Source of the DNA: Rhodococcus koreensis
Lineage (GTDB): Bacteria; Actinomycetota; Actinomycetes; Mycobacteriales; Mycobacteriaceae
DNA: 64,000 bases
Direction of reading: 5' to 3'
Assembly: GCF_900105905.1 (NCBI RefSeq)
Contig: NZ_FNSV01000005.1
Span: forward strand, 1,550,001 to 1,614,000
Part shown: positions 21,268-29,871 of the stretch, piece by piece
How positions within the stretch are numbered: the stretch's first letter is position 1
Layout of the letters: each line of letters opens with the position of its first letter
Position numbers and translations under genes: made by a program
The notes under the pieces: model-generated
Database searches by the model: none
What the model was told of the DNA's origin: nothing
Seen by the model: the letters and a program-made list of their open reading frames with translations, nothing else

Positions 21268-22862
21268 CCGAATCCGACAACCGCACCGGAGCGGGCGAAG
21301 CGACGGAACCGGGCATGTTCTGCCTGGTCCTGCACTCCCACCTGCCCTGGCTTGCCAACCACGGCCGCTGGCCCGTCGGCGAGGAATGGCTCTACCAGTC
21401 GTGGGCGGCGTCGTACCTCCCCCTCACCGCGATGTTGCGGCGGCTGTCCGACGAGGGTCGCTCGCATCTGCTGACCCTCGGCATCACCCCCGTTCTCGCA
21501 GCTCAGCTCGATGACCCGCACTGCCTCGCCGGGATGCACCACTGGCTCGGGAACTGGCAGATCCGCGCGCACGAGGCGGCAGGCATGCCCGACGACGCGC
21601 ACCGCGAACTCGGTGCGCGCGAACACCGTGCGTCCGCCGCCGCCCTCGCCGACTTCGAGGTGCGCTGGCGCCACGGCGGCTCGCCAGTGCTGCGGGACCT
21701 CCTCGACCGAGAGTCGTTCGAACTGCTCGGCGGTCCGCTCGCCCACCCGTTCCAGCCGCTGCTCGATCCGCGGTTGCGGTCGTTCTCCCTCCGCGAGGGG
21801 CTCGCCGACGCCGCCGCCCGGTGGAACTGCACGCCGACAGGTATCTGGGGGCCCGAATGCGGGTACACCCCCGGCATGGAGACCGGATACGCCGAGGCCG
21901 GCGTCACGCATTTCATGGTCGACGGTCCCGCGCTGCGCGGCGACACCTCCCTCGGCCGGCCGGTCCGGGAGTCGGACGTGGTCGCGTTCGGACGCGATCT
22001 GCAGGTCAGCTACCGGGTGTGGTCGCCGAAGTCGGGTTACCCCGGCCACGGCGCCTATCGCGACTTCCACACGTACGACCACGCCACGGGACTCAAACCG
22101 GCCCGGGTCACCGGCCGCACGGTCGACTCGGCCGACAAGGCGCCGTACGACCCCGCCCTCGCGTCGGCGGCGGTCGACCGGCACGTGGCCGACTTCGTCG
22201 CCACCGTCCGCAAGCGGCTGCGCGACGAATCCGGCCGCATCGACCGGCCCGCACTCGTCGTCGCCGCGTTCGACACGGAACTGTTCGGGCACTGGTGGCA
22301 CGAGGGCCCCGAATGGCTCGAGAAGGTGCTGCGCGCGCTGCCCGAGGCCGGGATCCGGGTCGGCACCCTCGACGACGCCCGCAGCCAGGGCTACGTCGGC
22401 GAACCCGTCCAGCTCGAGAACTCGTCGTGGGGATCCGGCAAGGACTGGCGGGTGTGGGCCGGCGATCAGGTCGCGGACCTGGTGCAACTCAACTCCGAGG
22501 TGGTCGGGACCGCACTCGATACCGTCGACAAGACCCACGACCACGACGCCGCCCCCGGACGTCCCGCGCTGCGAAACCGCGTGAACGACCAGATGCTGCG
22601 CGAGGCACTGATGACGGTGTCGAGCGACTGGGCGTTCATGGTCAGCAAGGATTCGGCGGCCGGGTACGCCCGCGACCGGGCACACAAGCACGCGCACGCC
22701 ACCCGTGAGATCGCCGCCGCCGTGTCGGCGGGCAAGGAAGCGGCCGCGAGCAGACTCGCAGAGGGATGGAACCGCGCCGACGGCCTGTTTCCCGGGCTCG
22801 ACGCGCGACGTCTGCCCGCCGGGGACCACCGGCTGACGGGCACCGAGGGAGGGGCGTCGTGA
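21264..22862 (+). CDS. GH57 1,4-alpha-glucan branching enzyme
   Basis: 532 residues from GTG. GH57 signatures: LHSHLPWL (region 1), GIWGPECGY with the probable nucleophile Glu198, and AAFDTELFGHWWHEGPEW with the probable acid/base Asp337; the C-terminal helical domain (LMTVSSDWAFMVSKDSAAGYARDRAHKH) is that of AmyC-type branching enzymes. It forms alpha-1,6 branches in alpha-glucan. It overlaps both neighbours (GTGA at each end). Counterpart of Rv3031. Confidence 0.93.
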   Translation: MTESDNRTGAGEATEPGMFCLVLHSHLPWLANHGRWPVGEEWLYQSWAASYLPLTAMLRRLSDEGRSHLLTLGITPVLAAQLDDPHCLAGMHHWLGNWQIRAHEAAGMPDDAHRELGAREHRASAAALADFEVRWRHGGSPVLRDLLDRESFELLGGPLAHPFQPLLDPRLRSFSLREGLADAAARWNCTPTGIWGPECGYTPGMETGYAEAGVTHFMVDGPALRGDTSLGRPVRESDVVAFGRDLQVSYRVWSPKSGYPGHGAYRDFHTYDHATGLKPARVTGRTVDSADKAPYDPALASAAVDRHVADFVATVRKRLRDESGRIDRPALVVAAFDTELFGHWWHEGPEWLEKVLRALPEAGIRVGTLDDARSQGYVGEPVQLENSSWGSGKDWRVWAGDQVADLVQLNSEVVGTALDTVDKTHDHDAAPGRPALRNRVNDQMLREALMTVSSDWAFMVSKDSAAGYARDRAHKHAHATREIAAAVSAGKEAAASRLAEGWNRADGLFPGLDARRLPAGDHRLTGTEGGAS

Positions 22863-24103
22863 AGATCCTGATCGTGTCGTGGGAGTACCCCCCCGTCGTG
22901 GTCGGCGGCCTCGGCCGCCACGTGCACCACCTGGCCACCGAACTCGCTGCCGCCGGACACGAAGTGGTGGTGCTGTCGCGGCGGCCGTCGGGCACCGACG
23001 CGTCGACCCATCCCACCGTCACCCACATCGAGGACGGCGTCCTGGTGGTCGCCGTCGCCGAGGACCCCGCGCACTTCGTGTTCGGCGAGGACATGCTCGC
23101 GTGGACGCTCGCGATGGGGCACGCGATGGTGCGGGCCGGCGTCGCACTGCACAAGCCGGGTGTCGGGGAAGGCTGGCATCCGGACGTGGTGCACGCGCAC
23201 GACTGGCTGGTGGCGCATCCGGCCATCGCGTTGGCCGAATTCTACGACGTCCCTTTGGTTTCCACGCTCCACGCCACTGAAGCCGGACGGCACAGCGGCT
23301 GGGTGTCCGGTCGGATCAACCGGCAGGTGCATTCGGTGGAATGGTGGCTGGCCAACGAATCCGACGCGCTCATCACGTGTTCCGCGTCGATGCAGGACGA
23401 GGTGACCGCACTCTACGGTCCGCAGCTCCCGCCGATCACGGTGATCCGCAACGGAATCGACCTCACCACGTGGAGCTTCCGCGAGCGTGCGCCACGGTCC
23501 GGACCGCCGAAACTGCTGTTCGTCGGCCGCCTCGAATACGAGAAGGGCGTGCAGGACGCCATCGCCGCGCTCCCCCGCATCCGCCGCAGCCACCCCGGCA
23601 CGACGCTGTCGATCGCCGGGGAGGGCACCCAGTTCACCTGGCTCTATCAGCAGGCCCGCACGCATCGCGTCGCCCGTGCCGTGAACTTCCTCGGCAACCT
23701 CGACCACGTCGAACTGCTCGGGTGGCTGCACGGCGCCGACGCCATCGTCCTGCCCAGCCGGTACGAGCCGTTCGGCATCATCGCGCTCGAGGCCGCCGCC
23801 TCCGGAACCCCCCTCGTCGCGTCCACCGCTGGCGGTCTCGGTGAAGCGGTCGTCGACGGCGAAACCGGCATGTCGTTCCAGCCGGGCGACGTCACCGGAC
23901 TCACGTCCGCGGTCCGGGAGGTCCTCGACGACCCGGCCGGGGCGCAACAGCGTGCAGTCGCCGCCCGCGACCGCCTCACCGCCGATTTCGACTGGCACAA
24001 GGTGGCCGAGGAGACCGTCCACGTCTACGCGGGCGCCAAACGTCGCGTGCGGCATCCGCTGGCGCGGCCGGAGATTCCCGAGCGCCCCCTGCCCGGACGC
24101 TGA
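22859..24103 (+). CDS. GT4-family alpha-glucan glycosyltransferase (Rv3032-like)
   Basis: 414 residues from GTG at 22859, the same length as Rv3032. The GT-B fold is shown by SWEYPPVVVGGLGRHVHHLATELAAAGHEV at the N-terminus and the C-terminal donor site PSRYEPFGIIALEAAASGTPLVASTAGGLGEAVVDGETG with the EX7E pair. Rv3032 elongates alpha-1,4 glucan for glycogen and methylglucose lipopolysaccharide. It closes the three-gene unit and is followed by a hairpin terminator. Confidence 0.93.
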   Translation: MKILIVSWEYPPVVVGGLGRHVHHLATELAAAGHEVVVLSRRPSGTDASTHPTVTHIEDGVLVVAVAEDPAHFVFGEDMLAWTLAMGHAMVRAGVALHKPGVGEGWHPDVVHAHDWLVAHPAIALAEFYDVPLVSTLHATEAGRHSGWVSGRINRQVHSVEWWLANESDALITCSASMQDEVTALYGPQLPPITVIRNGIDLTTWSFRERAPRSGPPKLLFVGRLEYEKGVQDAIAALPRIRRSHPGTTLSIAGEGTQFTWLYQQARTHRVARAVNFLGNLDHVELLGWLHGADAIVLPSRYEPFGIIALEAAASGTPLVASTAGGLGEAVVDGETGMSFQPGDVTGLTSAVREVLDDPAGAQQRAVAARDRLTADFDWHKVAEETVHVYAGAKRRVRHPLARPEIPERPLPGR

Positions 24104-24118
24104 GCCTGGCGCTGACCG

Positions 24119-24166
24119 GGCGAATGTACCGTTCGGCGCGTTCGGTGCGCGAGCGATACATTCGCC
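24119..24166. terminator. bidirectional hairpin between GT4 and DUF3253 genes
   Basis: GGCGAATGTACCG pairs with the reverse of CGATACATTCGCC and the stem extends inward with small defects (GTTCG..GCG / CGC..GAGC), giving about 20 paired positions in the 65-base convergent gap. Confidence 0.7.
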
Positions 24167-24168
24167 GC

Positions 24169-24426
24169 TCAGTTCGTGCGGGCCCGCCTGATCCGGATCG
24201 GACCCCGAGCCGAGTCCGGATCCACCACATCACCCTTCTGGGTGATCTCGACTTCGCCGGCGGCGGCCAGACGCCGCGCGGCCTCCCGCACCGACTCCAT
24301 GAGGGGCCGCCAGTCGCCGGGGGCGACGGCTCGCGCGACGTCCGACGGGCAAATGCTCGCGGTGTCGGCCCGGGCGTCGAGGAGCGCCCGGATGCGGTCC
24401 TCGAGTTCGCCGTCCGCCGAGGTCAT
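24169..24426 (-). CDS. DUF3253 small winged-helix-like protein
   Basis: 85 residues. The family signature CPSDVARAVAPGDWRPLMESVREAARRLAAAGEVEITQKGDVVDP is complete, ending GPIRIRRART. DUF3253 proteins have a winged-helix appearance and no established role. It lies 25 bases after the start-side of the hexapeptide transferase gene's stop, so it may be transcribed with it. Confidence 0.85.
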   Translation of the reverse strand: MTSADGELEDRIRALLDARADTASICPSDVARAVAPGDWRPLMESVREAARRLAAAGEVEITQKGDVVDPDSARGPIRIRRARTN

Positions 24427-24451
24427 GCTGCCGACTATGCCACCGCGCCGC

Positions 24452-25195
24452 TCAGTTCTCCTGCGCCGCCTTCTTGCGAGCGATGTCTTCGAGGGCCGCG
24501 ATGTACTTCGCGCGGTCCGCCGCGCCCGCCTCCCACTCCGCCTTGCGGTTCTTCACGGCCTTGGCCGGCGACCCGACGGCAATGCTGAAATCGGGGATAT
24601 CGCCCTTCACGACGGCGTGCGCACCGAGAACGCAGCCGCGCCCCACGCGCGTGTTGCGCAGGACCGTCACCTTGGCCGCCACCCACGTGTCGGGACCGAT
24701 GCGGACCGGGCCCTTCACGATGCCCTGATCTTTGATCGGGACATTCACGTCGTCCATGCGGTGGTCGAAGTCGGTGATGTAACACCAGTCCGCCACGAGC
24801 GTCGACGCACCGATCTCGATGTCCAGGTACGTGTTGACGACGTTGTCCTTGCCGAACACCACCTTGTCGCCGATGCGCAGCGAACCCTCGTGGCAGCGGA
24901 TGGCGTTGCCGTCGCCGATGTGCACCCACCGGCCGATCTCGAGCCGGGACAGGTCGGGGGTCGAATGGATCTCCACCCGCTTGCCGAGGAACACCATGCC
25001 GCGCAGGATCACGTGCGGGTTGGCGAGCTTGAATTTCGCGAGCCGGTAGTACCGCACCAGGTACCACGGCGTGTACGCCTTGTTCGCCAGCACCCATCGC
25101 AGCGAGGCGCGTGTCAGGAAGCGGGCCTGCTCGCTGTCGCTCCGCCGGGATCCTCGCCACCTCGTACGCAACGGTGCGCCCCACATGCTCGTCAT
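24452..25195 (-). CDS. hexapeptide-repeat (WbbJ-type) acyltransferase
   Basis: 247 residues. A left-handed beta-helix is shown by successive hexapeptide repeats from about residue 85 to 200 (RWVHIGDGNAIRCH, LRIGDKVVFGKDN, IEIGASTLVADWCYI, VRIGPDTWVAAKVTVLRNTRVGRGCVLGAHAVVKGDI), ending with the typical VGSPAKAVKNRK. It O-acetylates or acylates a sugar. Position matches Rv3034c, and closeness to the glucan cluster makes an acyl group on that polymer possible. The divergent neighbour is a PQQ-propeller lipoprotein. Confidence 0.85.
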   Translation of the reverse strand: MTSMWGAPLRTRWRGSRRSDSEQARFLTRASLRWVLANKAYTPWYLVRYYRLAKFKLANPHVILRGMVFLGKRVEIHSTPDLSRLEIGRWVHIGDGNAIRCHEGSLRIGDKVVFGKDNVVNTYLDIEIGASTLVADWCYITDFDHRMDDVNVPIKDQGIVKGPVRIGPDTWVAAKVTVLRNTRVGRGCVLGAHAVVKGDIPDFSIAVGSPAKAVKNRKAEWEAGAADRAKYIAALEDIARKKAAQEN

Positions 25196-25274
25196 AGCCT
25201 GTCAGCCTACGTTCACCGCCCGTACCCCCGTTCGGGTGCGTCCGGACTCCGACACCGCCATCGGGGTGTGACGC

Positions 25275-25456
25275 TGGCCCCGCCTCGGGGCGTGTGCTCG
25301 GCCCCGCCTCGGGGCGTGTGCTCGGCCCCGCCTCGGGGCGTGTGCTCGGCCCCGCCTCGGGGCGTGTGCTCGGCCCCGCCTCGGGGCGTGTGCTCGGCCC
25401 CGCCTCGGGGCGTGTGCTCGGCCCCGCCTCGGGGCGTGTGCTCGGCCCCGCCTCGG
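25275..25456. repeat. 24-bp tandem array of perfect hairpins (7 full copies plus a partial)
   Basis: Seven 24-base units run head to tail from 25275 to 25442, followed by 14 bases of an eighth. Each unit holds the palindrome GCCCCGCCTCGGGGC (6-bp stem, 3-base loop) and the spacer GTGTGCTCG. Copies are identical except for the first base of the first unit. It fills most of the 306-base gap between two divergent genes and ends 5 bases before a -10 element. One frame reads as an 8-residue repeat but has no start or ribosome site, so I treat it as non-coding. Confidence 0.95.
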
Positions 25457-25461
25457 CGGGA

Positions 25462-25467
25462 TAGTCT
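25462..25467 (+). promoter_or_regulatory. -10 element of the propeller lipoprotein gene
   Basis: TAGTCT lies 34 bases before the ATG at 25502, leaving a short leader with a GAGGAG ribosome site at 25491-25496. The matching -35 region falls inside the last repeat of the hairpin array. Confidence 0.45.
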
Positions 25468-25501
25468 CTGGGCCGAGCGTTATCGAAGACGAGGAGATGT
25501 A

Positions 25502-26809
25502 ATGCGGCGGGTCCTACGTTCGTCAGTACTGGCGCTGGCGACGATCTCGACTGTCGTCCTCAGCGGCTGCAGCAGCGGACCGCAGGTCGACGACATCTTC
25601 TCGGCAGGCGGGTGGCCCGGCATGCACGCCGACGCCCGCAACAGCGACACCAGCCCCGTCACCGGTTCCCGCGACCTCTCCTTCGCATGGTCGCGCCCGC
25701 TCGGCGGCCCTGTCGCGAACTACGCGTCCGTGGCGGCGAGCGGCCAGATCTTCGTCACCGCGCGCACCGAGAAGGGCTGCAACCTCTTCTCCTACCAGAT
25801 GGACAGCGGCCGCAAACGCTGGTGCCGGCAACTCGCCCCCGGCGCCGTGGCGTCCACACCGGTCGTCGACGGCGCCGCCAACGTGTACGTCGGCGAGGAC
25901 GGCGCCATCAACTCGTTCAACGAGTACGGCCAGCTGCGTTGGCGCACACCGGTGGTCGGGACCCCGCTGTCCGCGCAGTTCACCGGCGACGGCAACCTCC
26001 TCTTCATCACCCAGCTCGGCCAGATCAACGTCGTGAACACGCAGAACGGCCAGAAGGTCGTGGCGCCCTACGATCTCGTGCCGCCGCCCTCCCCCGTCGA
26101 CGGTGCCAACATCGACATCCTCCCCGACGACAAGGGCCTCCGCGGCTGCTTCTTCGGCGCCCCCGACTGCCCGGTGGCGAACATGCCCGCCATCGACCTC
26201 GAGTCCGGCAAGTTCTACTTCACGCTCTTCGCGCCCGGCGCACCCCAGGCCGAACTCGTCGCGATGAAGTACTCCGGCGGCGACAACCCGGCGATCACCC
26301 AGGAATGGTCCAGCGACACTCTGCCGGGCGGCAGCGCGTCCAGCCCCGACCTGTCGGCCGACGGCTCCGTCGTCTACGCCAACGACAACTGGGGAACGAT
26401 GTGGGCGATCGACTCGGCGACCGGTGATCCGAAGTGGAGCTACGACATCGGGTACGCCGCGGCAGGCAGCCCGTCGACGTCCGCGGACGGTCTGATCATC
26501 CCCGCCGGTGGTCCCGACGGCCACCTGCTGGCACTGCAGGACAAGGGCGATCACGCCGAACTCGTCTGGGAGCGGAAGGATCTGCTGCAGCTGGGTGTCC
26601 CGGCGCAGACGGCCGGGTCCACCGGGTACGCGGTGGTCCGCGAGGGCACGGACGGACTGGCGATGCTCACGTTCGACACCGGAACCGGCGAAACCCTCGA
26701 CCAGGAGACCCTGCCCGGGGCGAAGGGGTTCACGGTCGGCACGTCCGTCGGGCCGAAGGGCGAAGTGCTCACGCCCACCCTGCTCGGGGAGCTGTTCGTC
26801 CTCCGCTGA
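25502..26809 (+). CDS. PQQ-like beta-propeller lipoprotein (Rv3035-like)
   Basis: 435 residues from ATG; GAGGAG sits 5-10 bases upstream. A lipobox ending VVLSGC (Cys near residue 23) marks it as a surface lipoprotein. The rest is a propeller of tryptophan-rich blades: WPGMHADARNSDTSP, WCRQLAPGAVASTPVVDGAANVYVGEDGAINSFNEYGQLRWRTPV, GSASSPDLSADGSVVYANDNWGTMWAIDSATGDPKWSYDIG. It resembles BamB-type PQQ repeats without dehydrogenase residues. Function unknown; synteny with Rv3035. Confidence 0.87.
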   Translation: MRRVLRSSVLALATISTVVLSGCSSGPQVDDIFSAGGWPGMHADARNSDTSPVTGSRDLSFAWSRPLGGPVANYASVAASGQIFVTARTEKGCNLFSYQMDSGRKRWCRQLAPGAVASTPVVDGAANVYVGEDGAINSFNEYGQLRWRTPVVGTPLSAQFTGDGNLLFITQLGQINVVNTQNGQKVVAPYDLVPPPSPVDGANIDILPDDKGLRGCFFGAPDCPVANMPAIDLESGKFYFTLFAPGAPQAELVAMKYSGGDNPAITQEWSSDTLPGGSASSPDLSADGSVVYANDNWGTMWAIDSATGDPKWSYDIGYAAAGSPSTSADGLIIPAGGPDGHLLALQDKGDHAELVWERKDLLQLGVPAQTAGSTGYAVVREGTDGLAMLTFDTGTGETLDQETLPGAKGFTVGTSVGPKGEVLTPTLLGELFVLR

Positions 26810-26855
26810 CCCGTGAGTACTTCTTAACCGCGGGCGGTTGAGAAGTACTCACGGG
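26810..26855. repeat. dispersed palindromic element, copy A
   Basis: 22-base arms (26810-26831 and 26834-26855) beginning CCCGTGAGTACTTCTTAACC pair with one T-G wobble around a 2-base loop. It lies directly between two convergent stops and even supplies the last Pro codon and TGA of the minus-strand gene. The outer flank GCGCGAAGCGC is itself a mini-hairpin. Related elements are at 42298 and 61579. Confidence 0.9.
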
Positions 26856-28006
26856 CGCGAAGCGCAAATGAAGGCGACGCCGGCCCGGCCGATCCGCGTG
26901 ATCACCACACTGAGCGAACGGCTTCCACGCAGCTTCAGCTTGGGCCGCAGGACCGCGGGGTCGACGTCGACGCCGCGCACCAGGATTTCCGCCACACCGC
27001 AATCGTGACGGGCCAGTTCCTGCCGCAGCGACTTCTCCGAATACTTCACCTGGTCGAGGATGCGGAAGCCCCGCACGCCGTCAGGAACGGAATCGCCGGT
27101 GAGATAGGCGATCCGGGGATCCAGCTGCCACAGTCCGTGCCGGGCCGCGTAATGCCGCACCAGGCCCGCGCGCACGACGGCGCCGTCCGGGTCGACGATC
27201 CATTCCCCCGGCGCGCGTTCGGGGATGTCGTCGTCCTCGGCGTCCGTCACCGTCCACGCGGTTCCGTCGGAGCCGAGGACGCTCGCCCGCCGCGTGACAC
27301 CGGCGCCGGACAGCCCCGGCGACCACAGGCAGGCCTCGCGCACACCGCCGTCGAGGGACACCACCTCCACCTCGCCGTCCCAGCCGAGCCGGTCGAAATC
27401 GAGTCCGGGGGCGCACTTCACGGCCAGATCGCGTCCGCGGTACGCGTCGATCAGATCGGGGAGCGGCGGTTCCAGCGCGGCGGGATCGTGCGTGCGCCTG
27501 CCACCGGACCGTCGCGCCGGATCCGCGAGCACGACGGTGCCGCGGGTGCACGGGACGAGCGCGTCGGCGCGCACAACCGTCGCCCCAGGAACGTTGTGCC
27601 GCGCCATCAGGAGGCGGACGGGGTCGAGGTCGCTGCCGATCACCGTCGCCGCCGTCCCGACCACCGCGTCGAGTTCGGCACCGATCGAGCAGGTGACGTC
27701 GTGGACGTTCCGGTCCGACAGCCGCGACGCACGATGTGCGGCGACCGCACGCGGCGTCGCCTGTTGCAGAGCGTCGTCGGTGAAGAACCAGTTTTCGGTG
27801 CCGGGTAGTTTGGCGGCCGCCTTCCGTCGCAGCAGCACGGTCTCCACCAGCAACGCCACGTGTGAGCCGAAACGTGTACGCGCCCGGCCGATGTCGGCCA
27901 GGCGCGTCGACGCGGTCAGGGCGAGGGCGTCCACTTCCGCGAGAGCGTCTGCCCCGTCCGCACTCTGCAGGAACTCCACGTCCCCGGGAGTGAACGCATA
28001 ACCCAA
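26849..28006 (-). CDS. THUMP-like class I methyltransferase (Rv3037c-like)
   Basis: 385 residues. A Rossmann methyltransferase core is seen at VHDVTCSIGAELDAVVGTAATVIGSDLDPVRLLMARHNV and VVLADPARRSGGRRTHDP (a DPAR motif close to the DPPY type), followed by a C-terminal THUMP-like domain (VRGFRILDQVKYSEKSLRQELARHDCGVAEILVRGVDVDPAVLRPKL). Such proteins probably methylate RNA. It follows the next methyltransferase gene with a 1-base gap. The last two codons lie inside palindromic element A. Confidence 0.85.
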   Translation of the reverse strand: MGYAFTPGDVEFLQSADGADALAEVDALALTASTRLADIGRARTRFGSHVALLVETVLLRRKAAAKLPGTENWFFTDDALQQATPRAVAAHRASRLSDRNVHDVTCSIGAELDAVVGTAATVIGSDLDPVRLLMARHNVPGATVVRADALVPCTRGTVVLADPARRSGGRRTHDPAALEPPLPDLIDAYRGRDLAVKCAPGLDFDRLGWDGEVEVVSLDGGVREACLWSPGLSGAGVTRRASVLGSDGTAWTVTDAEDDDIPERAPGEWIVDPDGAVVRAGLVRHYAARHGLWQLDPRIAYLTGDSVPDGVRGFRILDQVKYSEKSLRQELARHDCGVAEILVRGVDVDPAVLRPKLKLRGSRSLSVVITRIGRAGVAFICASRP

Positions 28007-28007
28007 T

Positions 28008-28979
28008 TCAGTTGCCGGGCTTCACGCCGGTGATCATGACGTTGTAGAAGAATCCACGCGGCACCACGTGCCGGAGAAGCTTCTCGTCGACCCAACTGAG
28101 CGTCTTCCATCCGGTGAACGCGAAACGTCCCCAGCCCCAGCCCAGCTTCTCCGGGGGCACCGCGGCCTCGAACGTGCGGACGGGCCACCCGAGCAGAGCG
28201 GCGGCGAATTCCTCGGTGGCCGCGTGAACCTGCTCGGCGCCTGCCGACTTCGCGATCTTCTCGAGGTCGCTCGGATCGAATGTGTGGAGGTCGACGACGG
28301 CCTCGAGCGCAGCCGCGCGCGAGGACTCGTCCAGTTCCGCCTGCGGGCGACGCCAGTCGGCGAGGAACGGCAACTTGGTGACCCGGGTGGTGACCTCCCA
28401 CGTCGCGCGACCCAGCCAGCGGGCGTAGAAGTTGCCGATCGTGGTCGGCTCACCGGCGAACACGAAACGCCCGCCCGGCTTGAGGACGCGCAGAACCTCG
28501 CGCAGCGACTGCTCGACGTCCGGGATGTGGTGCAGGACCGCGTGTCCCACGACGAGGTCGAACGTGTCGTCCTCGTACGGGATGGTCTCGGCGTCGGCGA
28601 CGCGGCCGTCGACGGACAGTCCGAGACCCTCGGCGTTGCGGAGCGCGACCTTCACCATGCCGGGCGACAGGTCGGTGACCGAACCGGTCTTCGCGACTCC
28701 GCCCTGCATCAGGTTGAGGAGGAAGAATCCGGTGCCGCAGCCCAGTTCGAGCGCCCGCTCGTAGGGCAGCGGTTGATCGCCCGCGACGGCGTCGAAACGT
28801 CCGCGCGCGTAGTCGATGCACCGCTCGTCGTACGAGATCGACCACTTCTCGTCGTACGTCTCGGCTTCCCAGTCGTGGTACAGCACCTGGGCCAGTTTGG
28901 TGTCCTTCAGCGCAGCCTGGACCTCTTCGGCGGTGGCATGCGGATGAGGAGCTGGGTCGTCATGGGCGCTTGCAGTCAT
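28008..28979 (-). CDS. SAM-dependent methyltransferase (Rv3038c-like)
   Basis: 323 residues. Motif I is ALELGCGTGFFLLNLMQGG, motif II SVTDLSPGMVKVALRNAEGLG, motif IV FDLVVGHAVLHHIPDVEQSLREVLRVLKPGGRFVFAGEP, a UbiE/methyltransferase-11 type core. The C-terminal 130 residues are family-specific. It sits between an enoyl-CoA hydratase and the THUMP-like gene in a minus-strand run; the acceptor is unknown. Confidence 0.87.
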   Translation of the reverse strand: MTASAHDDPAPHPHATAEEVQAALKDTKLAQVLYHDWEAETYDEKWSISYDERCIDYARGRFDAVAGDQPLPYERALELGCGTGFFLLNLMQGGVAKTGSVTDLSPGMVKVALRNAEGLGLSVDGRVADAETIPYEDDTFDLVVGHAVLHHIPDVEQSLREVLRVLKPGGRFVFAGEPTTIGNFYARWLGRATWEVTTRVTKLPFLADWRRPQAELDESSRAAALEAVVDLHTFDPSDLEKIAKSAGAEQVHAATEEFAAALLGWPVRTFEAAVPPEKLGWGWGRFAFTGWKTLSWVDEKLLRHVVPRGFFYNVMITGVKPGN

Positions 28980-29034
28980 GCGGCAAATCCTACTCGCTGG
29001 TAAGAGTGAACAGGTTCTAGTTTCGGGCTTCAGA

Positions 29035-29814
29035 CTACTCGCCCGTGAACTGAGCCTTACCCGGGCCGTTCTCGATGAACGATTCCATCCCGATCTTGCG
29101 GTCCCGGGTGGCGAACAGCGCGGTGAACAGCTGACGCTCCACCGCCAGCCCGGTGCCCAGGTCGACGTCCAGCCCGCGGTCGACGGCCGCCTTGGCCGCG
29201 GCCAGTGCGCGGCCCGCCCCCTTCGTGAACTGCGACGCCCAGGTGCGTGCCGCCTCGTACACGTCGTCCGGCGCCACGACCTCGTCGACCAGACCGATCG
29301 CCAGGGCCTCCTCGGCGTCGACGAACCGGCCCGTGAACAGCAGATCCTTGGCCTTCGACGGTCCGATCAGCCGGGCGAGACGCTGGGTGCCACCGCCTCC
29401 GGGAATGATGCCGAGCAGGATCTCCGGCACGCCGAGCTTCGCGTTGTCGCCCACGATGCGCCGATCGGCCGACAGCGCAACCTCCAGGCCGCCGCCGAGC
29501 GCGTACCCCGTGATGGCGGCAACGGTGGGCTTCGGGATCTCGGAGACCGCCGCGAGGTCGGACTGCAGGTCGCCGATCACGTCGGCCATCTGCCCGAACG
29601 TCATCTCGGACATTTCCTTGACGTCCGCGCCCGCGGCGAAGACCTTCTCGCCGCCGTAGACGATGACGGCCTTCACGTCGGAATTGACGGTCGCCTCTCG
29701 CGCAGCCGCCCGCAACTCCTGCTGAACCTGACGGTTCAGAGCGTTCATCGGGGGGCGCGCGAGCCGGATCGTGCCGATGCCTTCGGATACCTCGAGGGTG
29801 ACAAACTCAGCCAT
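29035..29814 (-). CDS. echA17: enoyl-CoA hydratase/isomerase
   Basis: 259 residues, crotonase fold. The oxyanion-hole stretches are GGEKVFAAGADVKEMSEM and ALGGGLEVALSADRRIVG, and the catalytic glutamate region is LGVPEILLGIIPGGGGTQRLARLIG. It hydrates 2-enoyl-CoA in fatty acid oxidation. Sequence and place correspond to mycobacterial echA17 (Rv3039c). Confidence 0.92.
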   Translation of the reverse strand: MAEFVTLEVSEGIGTIRLARPPMNALNRQVQQELRAAAREATVNSDVKAVIVYGGEKVFAAGADVKEMSEMTFGQMADVIGDLQSDLAAVSEIPKPTVAAITGYALGGGLEVALSADRRIVGDNAKLGVPEILLGIIPGGGGTQRLARLIGPSKAKDLLFTGRFVDAEEALAIGLVDEVVAPDDVYEAARTWASQFTKGAGRALAAAKAAVDRGLDVDLGTGLAVERQLFTALFATRDRKIGMESFIENGPGKAQFTGE

Positions 29815-29871
29815 GAGGCAAAAGGCTACTTGTCTGCCTCCGACCCGGTTTCGCGGCCCGCCCCATCGCGA

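Noticed and set aside
25275..25456. CRISPR array
   Set aside because: Units are contiguous and identical with no unique spacers, and no cas gene is near.
25275..25456. Eight-residue peptide repeat protein
   Set aside because: The frame through the array has no credible start or ribosome site and merges into the leader of the lipoprotein gene; the hairpin symmetry explains the repeat better.
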